Positions 33,944 to 43,109 of a DNA stretch of 64,000 nucleotides are shown here, piece by piece. The stretch comes from Desulfohalovibrio reitneri (GTDB taxonomy: Bacteria; Desulfobacterota; Desulfovibrionia; Desulfovibrionales; Desulfovibrionaceae), in assembly GCF_000711295.1 (NCBI RefSeq), contig NZ_JOMJ01000004.1, positions 1-64,000 on the forward strand, given 5' to 3'. The position numbers and the translations under genes are program-made. The notes under the pieces are model-generated. The model did not search any database. It was not told where the DNA came from and saw only the letters and a program-made list of their open reading frames with translations. Within the stretch, counting starts at the first letter, position 1; the number at the start of each line of letters is the position of its first letter.

Positions 33944-33981
33944 GGCCGCGCGTCCAGGGCACTGGGCGCGCGGCCTTTTTT
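33944..33981 (+). terminator. terminator after the receiver gene
   Basis: Nine-base stem GGCCGCGCG/CGCGCGGCC (33944-33975) followed by six T residues. It separates the two signalling operons. Confidence 0.9.
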
Positions 33982-34009
33982 CATTCGCCGTTTCGCCAGC
34001 GCGACGAAA

Positions 34010-34029
34010 TGCGACGCACCCTCGTCGCA
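34010..34029 (+). promoter_or_regulatory. candidate upstream activator site
   Basis: Perfect inverted repeat TGCGACG-N6-CGTCGCA about 75-90 bases upstream of the -24 element at 34100. Further GCGAC and GTCGCA half-sites lie at 34001-34005 and 34044-34049. Confidence 0.55.
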
Positions 34030-34099
34030 GAGCGTTTCCAGGTGTCGCAAGCCGTATGCTCGTGTGGATTATATGTCTTTTATCACTGGCTTTTTTCAT

Positions 34100-34115
34100 T
34101 GGCATCCGTGTTGCT
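34100..34115 (+). promoter_or_regulatory. sigma54 promoter of the receiver-kinase-receiver-TauE operon
   Basis: TGGCATCCGTGTTGCT: GG (34101-34102) and GC (34113-34114) are exactly ten bases apart and both halves match the consensus well. Predicted start near 34126, about 42 bases before the first ATG. Confidence 0.75.
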
Positions 34116-34167
34116 CACCTCTGCACAGGTGGCAACGGTCCTTTGTGACGCAACAAGGAGGAACGAG

Positions 34168-34686
34168 ATGGCCAAGGAACGCTTCAAGGTTCTGCTGGTC
34201 GATGACGAGAAGGATTTCGTCGATCGTCTGTCCGAGCGGCTCAAGCTGCGCGACCTGGACGCGGACATTGCCTACAACGGCGAGGAGGCCCTGCAGGCGC
34301 TGTCCCGCGGCGACCACGGCGTCATGGTGCTGGACCTCCGCATGCCCGGCATCGACGGTTTGGAGGTGCTGCGCCGGGTCAGGCGGGAGCATCCCGAACT
34401 TCGGGTCGTCATCCTCACCGGACACGGCACCGAGTACGACGCGGAGGAGGCCAAGAGACTCGGGGCCTTCGAGTACATGCACAAGCCGGTGAACATCGAC
34501 GAGCTGGATTCCACCCTGCGCCGCGCCTGGCGCTCCCTGGGCAGGATGAGGGACAACGTGGACTGCGCTCTCATGGCGGCAGCCTTCGGCGAGTGCGGCC
34601 TCTTCGATTACGCCGACGAAGTGATGCGGGAACTCGATCCCGAGCAGAAAGCCGACGCCAAGAAGAAGGAGGCTGGCGGGACATGA
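34168..34686 (+). CDS. response regulator with short C-terminal extension
   Basis: A 172-residue protein. Residues 1-120 are a receiver with VDDEKD, MVLDLRMPG, ILTGHG and YMHKPVN. The last 50 residues (NVDCALMAAAFGECGLFDYA, then a charged tail) do not look like a known DNA-binding domain. ATG at 34168 follows AAGGAGG. First gene of a sigma54-driven operon; its stop overlaps the next kinase as ATGA. Confidence 0.92.
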   Translation: MAKERFKVLLVDDEKDFVDRLSERLKLRDLDADIAYNGEEALQALSRGDHGVMVLDLRMPGIDGLEVLRRVRREHPELRVVILTGHGTEYDAEEAKRLGAFEYMHKPVNIDELDSTLRRAWRSLGRMRDNVDCALMAAAFGECGLFDYADEVMRELDPEQKADAKKKEAGGT

Positions 34687-35807
34687 TGACGGCTGCTGCG
34701 CGGAGGACCAGGGGAGGGCGGGGTTACTACCGTTCCATACGGCGGGTGTTTCTTTTCAACACCCTGCTCGCCCCCCTGGTTCCCCTGCTCCTGGTGGGAG
34801 GGCTGATGATCCATCAGTACGACTTCGTCTTCGGCCGGATGGCCATGGAGTCGGCTCCCTCCGGCCTGGCCTCCGGGTTGGCCACGAAGCTGGCGGGCGC
34901 GCGACTTGTGAGCCTGGCGGCCCTGCTGCTGGCGGTGCTGGCCGTGACCGTCAAGGCCTGGAGTCTTTCCCACCGCATGGCGGAGCGGGTGGCCGCCACC
35001 GACCGGGAGAAGCAGCGCCTCAATGAGCAGATGTGCCAGACCGCCAAGATGGCCTCCATCGGCGAACTGGCCGCGGGCGTGGCCCACGAGATCAACAACC
35101 CCATCGCGGTGATGATCGAGGAGGCGGGCTGGGTGAGGGACCTGCTGGAGGAGGAGGATCCGAAGGCCATCGCCAATTATGACGAGATCATCCGCACAGT
35201 GGACCAGATCGCGGTCCAGGGCCGCCGCTGCAAGGAGATCACTGCCAAGCTTCTGCTCTTCGCTCGCTGCGAGGACGCCGATGTGAGCGAGATCAGGGTG
35301 GACCTGCTGCTGGAGGATCTTCTGCCTGTGGTGCGCCGGCGGGCGGGCAGGCGCAACACCGCGGTGGAGGCTTCCATCGCCTCCGGCCTTCCGCCGGTGA
35401 ACATTTCGCATACCGAACTGCAGCAAGTGCTCTTCAACCTTATCAACAACGCCCTCGACGCCATGGAGCCCGAGGGCGGGGACCTGCTGATCAAGGCCGG
35501 GCTCGAAGACGATGCCATCCAGGTGGCCGTGGAGGACACGGGCGTGGGCATACCCGCCGAGGACCTCGGCCGCGTCTTCGACCCCTTCTACACCACCAAG
35601 CCCGTGGGGCAAGGCACGGGGCTGGGCCTGTCCATCTGCTGGGGACTCGTCTCCAGGTGGGGCGGTTCCATTCAGGCTGAGAGGCGGCCGGGCGGCGGGA
35701 CAAGGGTGCGGTTCACAATCCCCCTGCACGCCCAGCGCAATCAGCAGCCAAGAGCCGCTGCCTGCCGGATGGCCGGGCCCGAGGTCAAGGCGAGGGAAAC
35801 GGCATGA
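34683..35807 (+). CDS. membrane histidine kinase with minimal sensor
   Basis: A 374-residue kinase. Two hydrophobic segments (about 22-43 and 76-97) are separated by only about 30 residues, so there is almost no periplasmic domain and the signal may come from the membrane or a partner protein. HisKA has AAGVAHEINNPIA; HATPase has FNLINNALDAME, EDTGVGIP and GTGLGLSICWG. It overlaps both flanking receivers by four bases (ATGA each). The TauE-like permease in the same operon is a possible partner. Confidence 0.93.
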   Translation: MMTAAARRTRGGRGYYRSIRRVFLFNTLLAPLVPLLLVGGLMIHQYDFVFGRMAMESAPSGLASGLATKLAGARLVSLAALLLAVLAVTVKAWSLSHRMAERVAATDREKQRLNEQMCQTAKMASIGELAAGVAHEINNPIAVMIEEAGWVRDLLEEEDPKAIANYDEIIRTVDQIAVQGRRCKEITAKLLLFARCEDADVSEIRVDLLLEDLLPVVRRRAGRRNTAVEASIASGLPPVNISHTELQQVLFNLINNALDAMEPEGGDLLIKAGLEDDAIQVAVEDTGVGIPAEDLGRVFDPFYTTKPVGQGTGLGLSICWGLVSRWGGSIQAERRPGGGTRVRFTIPLHAQRNQQPRAAACRMAGPEVKARETA

Positions 35808-36229
35808 CCGACATTCGGGTGCTGATCGTGGACGACGAGGCTGAGTTCGTCGAGACCCTGGTCAAGCGGCTGCGCAAGCGCAAGCTGGACGTGGCCGGAG
35901 CCAAGGGGGGCGAGGAGGCCCTGACCGTGTTGGAGGAGCGCCCCGTGGACGTGGCCGTGGTGGACGTCAAGATGCCCGACATGAACGGCCTGGAACTGCT
36001 GAAGATCATCAAAAAGCGTTGGCCGCTGACCGAGGTGATCATGCTCACCGGACACGCCAGCCTGGATCTGGCCATGCAGGGAATGGAGAGCGGGGCCTAT
36101 GACTACCTGATGAAACCCATGGACCTGGATGAACTGCTCTACGTCATCGAGGACGCCAACTCCAGGCGGAACCTGATGCGTGACGCCGACCGGACCGAGG
36201 AGGAGCCGCCCGCCCAAAGCCAGGGGTGA
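35804..36229 (+). CDS. single-domain response regulator
   Basis: A 141-residue receiver: VDDEAE, VAVVDVKMPDMNG, IMLTGHAS and YLMKPMD are present. The short tail after residue 120 is charged and has no output domain. It is the second receiver around the same kinase, which is the layout of a branched or phosphate-sink relay. Confidence 0.92.
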   Translation: MTDIRVLIVDDEAEFVETLVKRLRKRKLDVAGAKGGEEALTVLEERPVDVAVVDVKMPDMNGLELLKIIKKRWPLTEVIMLTGHASLDLAMQGMESGAYDYLMKPMDLDELLYVIEDANSRRNLMRDADRTEEEPPAQSQG

Positions 36230-36268
36230 CGGCTCGAGGCCAACCAATCGAAAACGGGAGAAACCACA

Positions 36269-37600
36269 GTGCGAACCATCAAGCAGTTCGGCGATTTCAT
36301 GATGGCGGGGGCACGGGCCCACGCGGCGTGGGAGATTGAAAACGCCAGGGTGATTCTGTCCAGCCGAAAGCGGCTGTTTATCCTCATGCTCATGGTCCTG
36401 CCGGTTCTGCTGGCCGTGGGCGCGGGCTTCATCTACGCCGAGGAGCTGGGCCAGACCCTGCCGGAAATGCTGGGAGGCAAGAAGGCCTATTCACCGGCCC
36501 ATTATTCCCTCAACATCTTCCTGGTCTCCATCGCCATCGGCCTGGTGGCCGGGCTCATCACCGGCTGCATCGGGGCGGGCGGCGGCTTCATCATCGCCCC
36601 CGCCCTGATGAGCGCGGGCGTCAAGGGCATTCTGGCGGTGGGCACCGACCTTTTCCATATCTTCGCCAAGGCCATCATGGGCAGCGTGCTGCATCGCAAG
36701 CTGGGTAACGTCAACGTCATGCTGGCGGTTGTATTCCTGGTGGGGGCAATCCTCGGAGCCACAGCGGGCGGGCTGATCAACCGCACCCTCTACGAGATCA
36801 ACCCCATCCTCTCCGACGCCTTCATCACCACGGTCTACTCGGTGATGCTGGGTGGCCTGGGCTTTTACGCCCTGATCGATTTCCTGCGAGCCCACAGGGC
36901 CAGCAAGCGCAAGGGGCCCGCTCCCGGCGCGCCCCACGGCGGCCGGGACGAGGGCGCGGAACTGGGCAACCTGCCCCGCAAGCTTCAGGACATGCGCATT
37001 CCGCCCATGGTCGGCTTCGACCAGGATATCACCCCGGGCGGCCGTTCCATCTCCTGGGTATTCCTTGTGCTCTCCGGAGCCCTGGTGGGCATGGCCGCGG
37101 GCATTATGGGTGTGGGCGGAGGCTTCCTCACCTTCCCCATCTTCGTGTACATGCTGGGCGTGTCCTCCATGACCACGGTGGGAACGGACATCTTCCAGAT
37201 CATCTTCACCGCCGGCTACGCCTCCATCAGCCAGTACGCCATCTACGGGTTCATCTTCTACACCCTGGCCATGGGCATGCTGCTGGGCTCCCTGCTGGGC
37301 ATCCAGATCGGCGCCATGGTCACCAAGGTGGTGCCCGGCATCATGATCCGGGGCTTCTACGCCACCGCGGTGCTGGCCGGGTTCATGAACCGCATCTTCG
37401 CCCTGCCCTCCAAGCTGGCCTCCATGGAGCTCATCCCCCTGGGACAGGGAGCGGCGCGAATACTTGAAACCATAGGAAACGTCGCCTTCTTCGTGGTGCT
37501 GGGCACTTTCGCTGTGTGGGTATTCTACACCTTCTTCAAGAATATCGGCGTACTGCGCGGCAAGACCAAGGACGCCGACTACACGCCGCAGGAGGTCTAG
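36269..37600 (+). CDS. large TauE/SafE-family permease
   Basis: A 443-residue membrane protein with about nine helices. TauE/SafE repeats are seen at GLVAGLITGCIGAGGGFIIAP near residue 93 and GMAAGIMGVGGGFLTFPIF near 275, each followed by VGTD(L/I)F. It has an extra N-terminal helix (about 31-50) and a central hydrophilic loop, and so is much longer than the TauE protein at 24467-25270. Start is GTG at 36269 with GGGAG upstream. It may export a sulfur anion or act as the sensor input of the kinase in its operon. Confidence 0.88.
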   Translation: MRTIKQFGDFMMAGARAHAAWEIENARVILSSRKRLFILMLMVLPVLLAVGAGFIYAEELGQTLPEMLGGKKAYSPAHYSLNIFLVSIAIGLVAGLITGCIGAGGGFIIAPALMSAGVKGILAVGTDLFHIFAKAIMGSVLHRKLGNVNVMLAVVFLVGAILGATAGGLINRTLYEINPILSDAFITTVYSVMLGGLGFYALIDFLRAHRASKRKGPAPGAPHGGRDEGAELGNLPRKLQDMRIPPMVGFDQDITPGGRSISWVFLVLSGALVGMAAGIMGVGGGFLTFPIFVYMLGVSSMTTVGTDIFQIIFTAGYASISQYAIYGFIFYTLAMGMLLGSLLGIQIGAMVTKVVPGIMIRGFYATAVLAGFMNRIFALPSKLASMELIPLGQGAARILETIGNVAFFVVLGTFAVWVFYTFFKNIGVLRGKTKDADYTPQEV

Positions 37601-37602
37601 CC

Positions 37603-38289
37603 ATGGCTGTCAACAAGAAAGAATTCGCCCTCGGGGCGGGGCTCATGGTGGTGTTTCTGGTCGTCCTGGTGGCCATGTTCATGCCCTTGTTCAATGGCCT
37701 CAACGCCATGCAGTACCTGGACAGGTTCTACAACCAAGTCTCCAAGGAGTCGGCCTACTACATCCCCGAGCAGGTGGAGTTGGCTGAGTCGTTGCGGGGC
37801 CAGGACATCGACGCGGAGTTGCCCGCCGCCAACCCGGCGGAGGCGGAGCGGATGGCCAAACTTTTCCAGGCCACGGGCGCTTCCGCATCCGCCATGGAGA
37901 AGGCCGTCCGTGTCTCCGGGGATCTTGGGGCGCTCCTGCTGGGTTCGCTGGAGGACGCCGAACTGATGTACCGCAACAACGACCAGGCCCTGGAGGCCAA
38001 GTACGGCTTCCCCGGCAGGCTGGCCTTGTATGACTGGTGGCTGGCCCTGGGGTCGCTGGACAAGCAGCTCGGCAAGGAGAAGCGGTTCGAGGCGGCCACC
38101 AAGGTGCAGTCCATACGCGGCAGGGCGGTGGAGGCCTCCTACAACTTCTTCGGCATCGAGCCCATGAGTATTGCCGTTGGTCTGTGGGTCGCCGCCGGAT
38201 CCCTCGCCTTCTACGTGGTCTACACCCTGTGGTACGGCTTCTCGATCCTGTTCATGTTCGAAGGAGCGGGCTTCAGGCTGGAGCATTAG
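37603..38289 (+). CDS. two-helix membrane protein of unknown function
   Basis: A 228-residue protein I do not recognise. A membrane helix at about 10-33 (FALGAGLMVVFLVVLVAMFM) and another at about 190-215 (VGLWVAAGSLAFYVVYTLWYG) enclose about 155 mainly helical residues that would lie on one side of the membrane. GGAGG stands before the ATG, three bases after the TauE-like stop, so it is the last gene of that operon and may be a permease subunit. A terminator follows. Confidence 0.82.
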   Translation: MAVNKKEFALGAGLMVVFLVVLVAMFMPLFNGLNAMQYLDRFYNQVSKESAYYIPEQVELAESLRGQDIDAELPAANPAEAERMAKLFQATGASASAMEKAVRVSGDLGALLLGSLEDAELMYRNNDQALEAKYGFPGRLALYDWWLALGSLDKQLGKEKRFEAATKVQSIRGRAVEASYNFFGIEPMSIAVGLWVAAGSLAFYVVYTLWYGFSILFMFEGAGFRLEH

Positions 38290-38363
38290 CCAACCAGGCG
38301 TGGCCAAGGCCGGATTCGGGAATGCCATACCCTCCCCGGAATCCAGACTTCGGCGCGCCTTTC

Positions 38364-38397
38364 GGCCGGGGGTCAACATGCGGGCCCCCGGCCTTTT
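38364..38397 (+). terminator. terminator after the TauE-like operon
   Basis: Nine-base stem GGCCGGGGG/CCCCCGGCC (38364-38393) and four T residues. Confidence 0.78.
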
Positions 38398-38455
38398 CCA
38401 TTTTCGTGCGCGAGTGTAGGTTCATCTTGCGGCCATTGGCCGAGGGAGGCGCGAG

Positions 38456-41056
38456 ATGGGGCTGTTGAACAGACTGTTGGGCTCCAGGAAAACCGATCCG
38501 GATGAGGCCGGGCGGCTGCGGCTTGAATTCCGCAAGCGTTACCACTGGTTCAAGCGCCTTATCCGGGCCAACCGGGCCACCCTGGAGGGGATGGCCGAAA
38601 TCCAGGAGATGCTGCGCTGGGAGCGGCCCTTCTCCATGGTCCGGGCCCGGACGGTCTGTGCCCGTGTCTCCCTGGAGACCTGGAAGATAGTGGACGCAAT
38701 GACCAACATCGCGCCCAGCCGCTACGATGTTCTTAGTGAGCGGTTCGCGGCCCTCAAAGCGGGGCTGGAGGAGCGGCTGGAGCCCATCCGGCACGCCCAG
38801 GACGGGCCGCTGGTACTGCCCCTGGCGGAGATCGGCCTGGACCGGACCATGGAGGTGGGCGGCAAGGCCGCGGTGCTTGGCGAGATGGCCGGGCCGCTTG
38901 GCCTGAACACCCCCGGGGGGTTCGCGATCACCGCCTCGGGCTTCGCCCGCTTCATGGCCCACAACGAACTGGACTCGGAGATAGAGAGCCGCATCAGGGC
39001 TGCTTCCCCCTCCCATCTGGACGAACTGTACGCCCTGCAGTCGGAATTGTACGGACTGGTCATGGCCGCTGAATTGCCCGCGGAATTGACCCGGGCCATG
39101 GAGGAGGCGGTGGAGCGGACCAGGCAGGCCTTTGACCAGGGCCGGGCCGCGGTGCGCAGCAGCGCGCTGGTTGAGGACCTGCCCGGGGCCTCATTCGCCG
39201 GCCTGCACCGTTCCCTTCTCAACGTGGAGTTGGATGAACTGGGCAGGGCCTACAAAGAGGTGGTGGGCAGCCTCTTCTCCCTGCCAGCCATGACGTATCG
39301 CTTCGAGCGCGGCATTCCGGATGAGGACGCCGTCATGTGCGTGATTGTGCTGGGCATGCAGCAGGCCCGCTCCGGTGGCGTGCTCTACACGGCCAATCCA
39401 GTGGACGGAAGCCGGGAGGTGGTCGTCAACTCCGTCTGGGGGCTGCCCAAGGGGGTTGTGGACGGCCGTTGCCGACCCGACGTCTTTACAGTGCGCGACG
39501 GGGAGGTGGACGTGTGCACCGGCGACAAGGTCTGCGCCTATCAGCCGCTGGACGAGGAAGGGGTGGCCAGGAGGCCGGTGGGGGAGGATCTGGGCGGGGA
39601 GCCTTCCCTGACCCGGGAGGAGGTCCTCACGTTGGCCGAGGTTGGCCGCAGGCTGGAGGAGCGCTTCCAAGGGCCGCTGGACGTGGAGTGGCTCATCGAC
39701 ACGGACGGAAAACTGGTGCTTCTCCAATGCCGTCCATTGCACATCGCTTTCGCGGAAGAGTCGTCCGTCGAGTCGCCCGCGCGGGAGCCCCTGTATACGG
39801 GCGGTGTGGCGGCCTCGCCCGGAGTGGCCGGTGGCCCGGTGAAAGTGGTGCGGCGGGCGGCGCAGGAATTGAATTTTCCCCAGGGGGCGGTGCTGGTGGC
39901 GCCCCAGGCCCTGCCCAGGCTGGCCTCTCTCATGGGGCGGGCCTCGGCCGTGGTGGCCGGCACGGGCAGCGTTACCGGCCACCTGGCCAGCGTTTGCCGC
40001 GAGTTCGGGGTGCCCGCCCTGTTCGGCCTGCCCGAGGCTGTGGAGGAACTGGCGGACGGCCAGGAGATCACTGTGGACGGACGGGCCGGGACCATCCTGC
40101 CGGGCCCGCCGCCGCCGGAGGCCGCAACGGCGCGGCCCGATCTCGGCCAGTCCGCGCCCGTGCGGGAATTGCTCGCCCGCGCGGCCGAACTCATCACCCC
40201 TCTGCATCTTACCGACCCCTCCTCCATCAGCTTTCGGGCCGGGAACGTTGCCACCTACCACGACATCACCCGCTTTTGCCACGAGAAGGCGGTGGAGGAG
40301 ATGTTTCGCTTCGGTCGCGACCACCACTTCCCGGAGCGTTCCTCCAAGCGCCTCTACACTCACGCCCCAACCCAGTGGTGGGTGCTCAATCTTGACGACG
40401 GCTTCCGCCAGGAAGTGGAAGGCAAGTTCGTGCGGCTTGAGGATATAGCCTGTCTGCCCATGCTGGCCCTGTGGAGCGGGGTGGCCTTCGAGCCCTGGCA
40501 GGGGCCGCCGAGGCTGGACACCGGAGGGTTCATGTCGGTCATGTTCCGCTCCACCACCGACCCCTCCCTTGTCGCGGGCGCCCGCCCCAAGCAGACCGAG
40601 CGCAACTACTTCATGATCTCCCGCGAGTACTGCAGCTTGACTTCCCGCCTGGGCTACCACTTCTGCACCGTGGAGGCGCTGGTGGGGCAGAGGCCCGGGG
40701 AAAACCACGCCGCATTCTCTTTTCAGGGGGGTGCGGCGGACGATGAGCGCAGACATATGCGGGTGCGGCTCATCGGTTCCATTCTTGAGGAACGGGGCTT
40801 TCAGGTGGAGATTCGCGGGGACGTTCTGCGTTCCTCGGTGCAGGGGCTGGAGGCCGAGGCTATGTATGACGCTCTCCGCGTGCTGGGCTATCTGACCATC
40901 CACACCCGCCAGATCGACATGGCAATGGCCAATCAGGCCGAAACCCGCCGTTTGACGGAAAACCTCCGCCAGGGACTCGACCGTTTGCTAGCGCAAGCAG
41001 GGGGGCGCGCACCGGATTTGAGAGCGGCAGAGCCAGGGGGCGACACTCCTTCCTAG
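38456..41056 (+). CDS. PEP-synthase-like ATP-grasp/phosphohistidine protein with new C-terminus
   Basis: An 866-residue protein. Residues about 130-430 form the ATP-binding domain of PEP synthase/PPDK: VGGKAAVLGEM, RSSALVEDLPGASFAG and DVEWLIDTDGKLVLLQCRPL. The swivelling phosphohistidine domain (about 445-545) has GTGSVTGHLASVCREFGVPA with the acceptor His. The PEP/pyruvate TIM barrel of PpsA is absent; the last 300 residues are of a type I cannot name. The N-terminal 130 residues are helical and also unusual. It could phosphorylate another substrate, as rifampin phosphotransferase does. ATG follows GGAGG; it is alone after a terminator. Confidence 0.87.
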   Translation: MGLLNRLLGSRKTDPDEAGRLRLEFRKRYHWFKRLIRANRATLEGMAEIQEMLRWERPFSMVRARTVCARVSLETWKIVDAMTNIAPSRYDVLSERFAALKAGLEERLEPIRHAQDGPLVLPLAEIGLDRTMEVGGKAAVLGEMAGPLGLNTPGGFAITASGFARFMAHNELDSEIESRIRAASPSHLDELYALQSELYGLVMAAELPAELTRAMEEAVERTRQAFDQGRAAVRSSALVEDLPGASFAGLHRSLLNVELDELGRAYKEVVGSLFSLPAMTYRFERGIPDEDAVMCVIVLGMQQARSGGVLYTANPVDGSREVVVNSVWGLPKGVVDGRCRPDVFTVRDGEVDVCTGDKVCAYQPLDEEGVARRPVGEDLGGEPSLTREEVLTLAEVGRRLEERFQGPLDVEWLIDTDGKLVLLQCRPLHIAFAEESSVESPAREPLYTGGVAASPGVAGGPVKVVRRAAQELNFPQGAVLVAPQALPRLASLMGRASAVVAGTGSVTGHLASVCREFGVPALFGLPEAVEELADGQEITVDGRAGTILPGPPPPEAATARPDLGQSAPVRELLARAAELITPLHLTDPSSISFRAGNVATYHDITRFCHEKAVEEMFRFGRDHHFPERSSKRLYTHAPTQWWVLNLDDGFRQEVEGKFVRLEDIACLPMLALWSGVAFEPWQGPPRLDTGGFMSVMFRSTTDPSLVAGARPKQTERNYFMISREYCSLTSRLGYHFCTVEALVGQRPGENHAAFSFQGGAADDERRHMRVRLIGSILEERGFQVEIRGDVLRSSVQGLEAEAMYDALRVLGYLTIHTRQIDMAMANQAETRRLTENLRQGLDRLLAQAGGRAPDLRAAEPGGDTPS

Positions 41057-41164
41057 GAAGCCTGCCCATTCTGTTTCCATCGTCCCGACCGACGGCGACG
41101 CATCGGCTGGTGTGGCGCTTCACCGGGCTATGAAGAAGCTGGGCGGGATTGAAATACTCTTCCT

Positions 41165-41345
41165 TCCTGGGAAGAGCGGGAATGGTTGGTGAGGAGGTCC
41201 AGGAATACGAATGGCCATGCATAAGATTTCTCCGGGGATTGTACCCTTGGCCTGACTATGTGAAAAAAGCGCGACTCAGAATACGTGCAATTAATTTCGC
41301 ATGTCGGCTGCAGGAATGCGTTACTTTGCTCCCGCCTAAATCAAG
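41165..41345 (-). pseudogene. decayed copy of the winged-helix regulator start and promoter
   Basis: Read on the minus strand, the 5' coding end (ATG at 41222, MHGHSYSWTSSPTI) resembles the regulator at 29426 (MQTHSSSWTFLTNH). The upstream bases 41279-41341 match its promoter-operator block (29485-29549) closely. Similarity ends abruptly left of about 41165, so only some 18 codons remain. The rest of 41057-41528 shows no gene. Confidence 0.7.
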
Positions 41346-41528
41346 CGTTCCGGGCACTGCAAAAGTCTCCAGAGACAAAACCTGGCGCTGCAGCACGAAA
41401 AGACGCCGATTCGGACGAAGGGTTGACGGCATAGGGGCCGTGAAGAGCCTGCGCATGACAAACTTGGCCCCTTTTCCCGATCAAAGGACGCACTTCTCCC
41501 GCCGATGTTCACGGGACAGGTGAATGGT

Positions 41529-42943
41529 TCATCTCCAGGCGAAACGAGGAGCGCAGAGACATCGCTCCCACAGCTCTTTGAAATTGAGCGACTCCATGGT
41601 GACGGTCGTCACCTTGAGCACGGTCCTGCCCGCATGGGTGACGACCTTGGCTGCGACGTCCACCAACCGGCGGCGAAGCGTGGTCGGGAATGCGGTGACG
41701 GGCACCGCCGGCTCGCTGACATCCTCCTTGAACGCCTCGAACAGGAAGAAGCCGAGGAGCATGGTGTAGTAGAAGGCGGCGTTGTGGATAAAGTGTTGGA
41801 ACGGCAATTCTTCGAAGCCGAAATCTTTGAAGGCTCGGTGCACCAGTTCATCCGCTCCGCGCTGATGGTAAGAGTGGATGACGGCGTTGGTCTCGGTCAG
41901 GCAGCCAAGGCCGGCGTCTCGCAACTGCTGATCAACGACCCCGCCCATGCCGAGGTTGGTGTAGGCGATCGTCCCAGGCCGGCTCCCGGGCAGAAGGTAC
42001 TGCTTCTCCTCCAGCAGGGGACGCCCGAAGATGGTTCTGTAGAAGCGGTCCCAGGACTGGCGGCGGTCGCCGAACTCGAAGCACTGCCAGACATCCTCGT
42101 CGGTCTTGCCGAAGTGGTGGGCATACGCGGCCTCGGCAGCGTCTCGATCATGGCCTTGATGCCGCCGTAGAACTTGCCGCCGCAGATGAAGCCGATGTCG
42201 AGCTTCTCTATCTCGGCAAATAGGTCCTGATCGAAGAAGCCGGAGTCCATGCGGATGATGATGGGCGCGGTTTCGCTATAGCGGGTGCGGATCATGCGCA
42301 CCACATGACGGATCATCTTTTCGGCGGTGTCGCCGTTGTTGGAGTGCTTGTCGCCGCCACGGAAGACGGCGTCGATGATGAAGCGGCCCCAGGTCATCTG
42401 AAGCGGCTGAAAGCCTTTGACTTTTTTGTAAGTGGGTTTGACGCCATGGCGCTTCGGGGCCTGGTCGTTGTCCATGACCATGGTGTCGATGTTCAACTCG
42501 ATCACGTCGGGACGGGCAATAGTGAGCCGCCAGAGGAAGAGCTGCTGCAGAAGGTGGCGGAACTTGTATGTCCGCACCGGGGAGAAGGCCCGGTAGAACC
42601 GCTTGATGGTGTGCGAGGAAGCCATGTCGGTTCGGTCTGTTTCGATGGCGGCGGCGTAACCGGGGTCCTTGGCTAGGACATCGAAGTGGGCCAAGTGACG
42701 GCTTGTGCCGTCAAAGAGGAAGCAGAGAATCTGCTTGAACAGTTCGTCGATAGGCGCGCCCTTGGGGTGCTTGCGCATGGAGCCGAAGAGGCGGTCGAGG
42801 TGCGGGAACAGGTCGATGCCGCGCAGGTAGCGAGCGAAGAGGTTGAGGCCAGCCCGACCCGTCAGGCAGTCGTTCGTGACCTGGACATCGTGGATGAAAC
42901 TTGCTCTTTTGGACTTGCACTTGGACATCCAGCCCTCCACCAT
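41529..42943 (-). mobile_element. IS1380-type transposase, interrupted by one frameshift
   Basis: Reading minus from 42943, residues 1-270 match the IS1380 DDE transposases (LNIDTMVMDNDQAPKRHGVKPTY; PIIIRMDSGFFDQDLFAEIE). Near 42120-42145 the frame shifts by one base: the expected sequence continues as AEAAYAHHFGKTDEDVW and on to WERCLCAPRFAWR, ending at 41529. Joined, it would be about 470 residues, a full-length enzyme. The shift makes it a probable pseudogene. I could not fix terminal inverted repeats or a target duplication. Confidence 0.85.
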
Positions 42944-43109
42944 ATGGGTGACACGTCCATGGCCTCTGGCTGGATATGATTGTAAACGAAAGCAAGGCGA
43001 TATGCCAGAAATGGCGTTGTGTCAGGCTGGCGTATCGCTCAGATTAGGTTTGAAGAACACTAGAGGGCCTGCCCGTCAAGGGCCGGGCCGGAAGCCATGG
43101 GGGGGTATC

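Noticed and set aside
41149-41523. 124-codon plus frame in front of the IS element
   Set aside because: It is antisense to the decayed regulator copy and shows no protein-like pattern.
41057-43109. Terminal inverted repeats of the IS1380 element
   Set aside because: Several short partial matches (for example CGGGCA near 41351 and near 43080) were considered, but none was long enough or placed symmetrically enough to define the ends.
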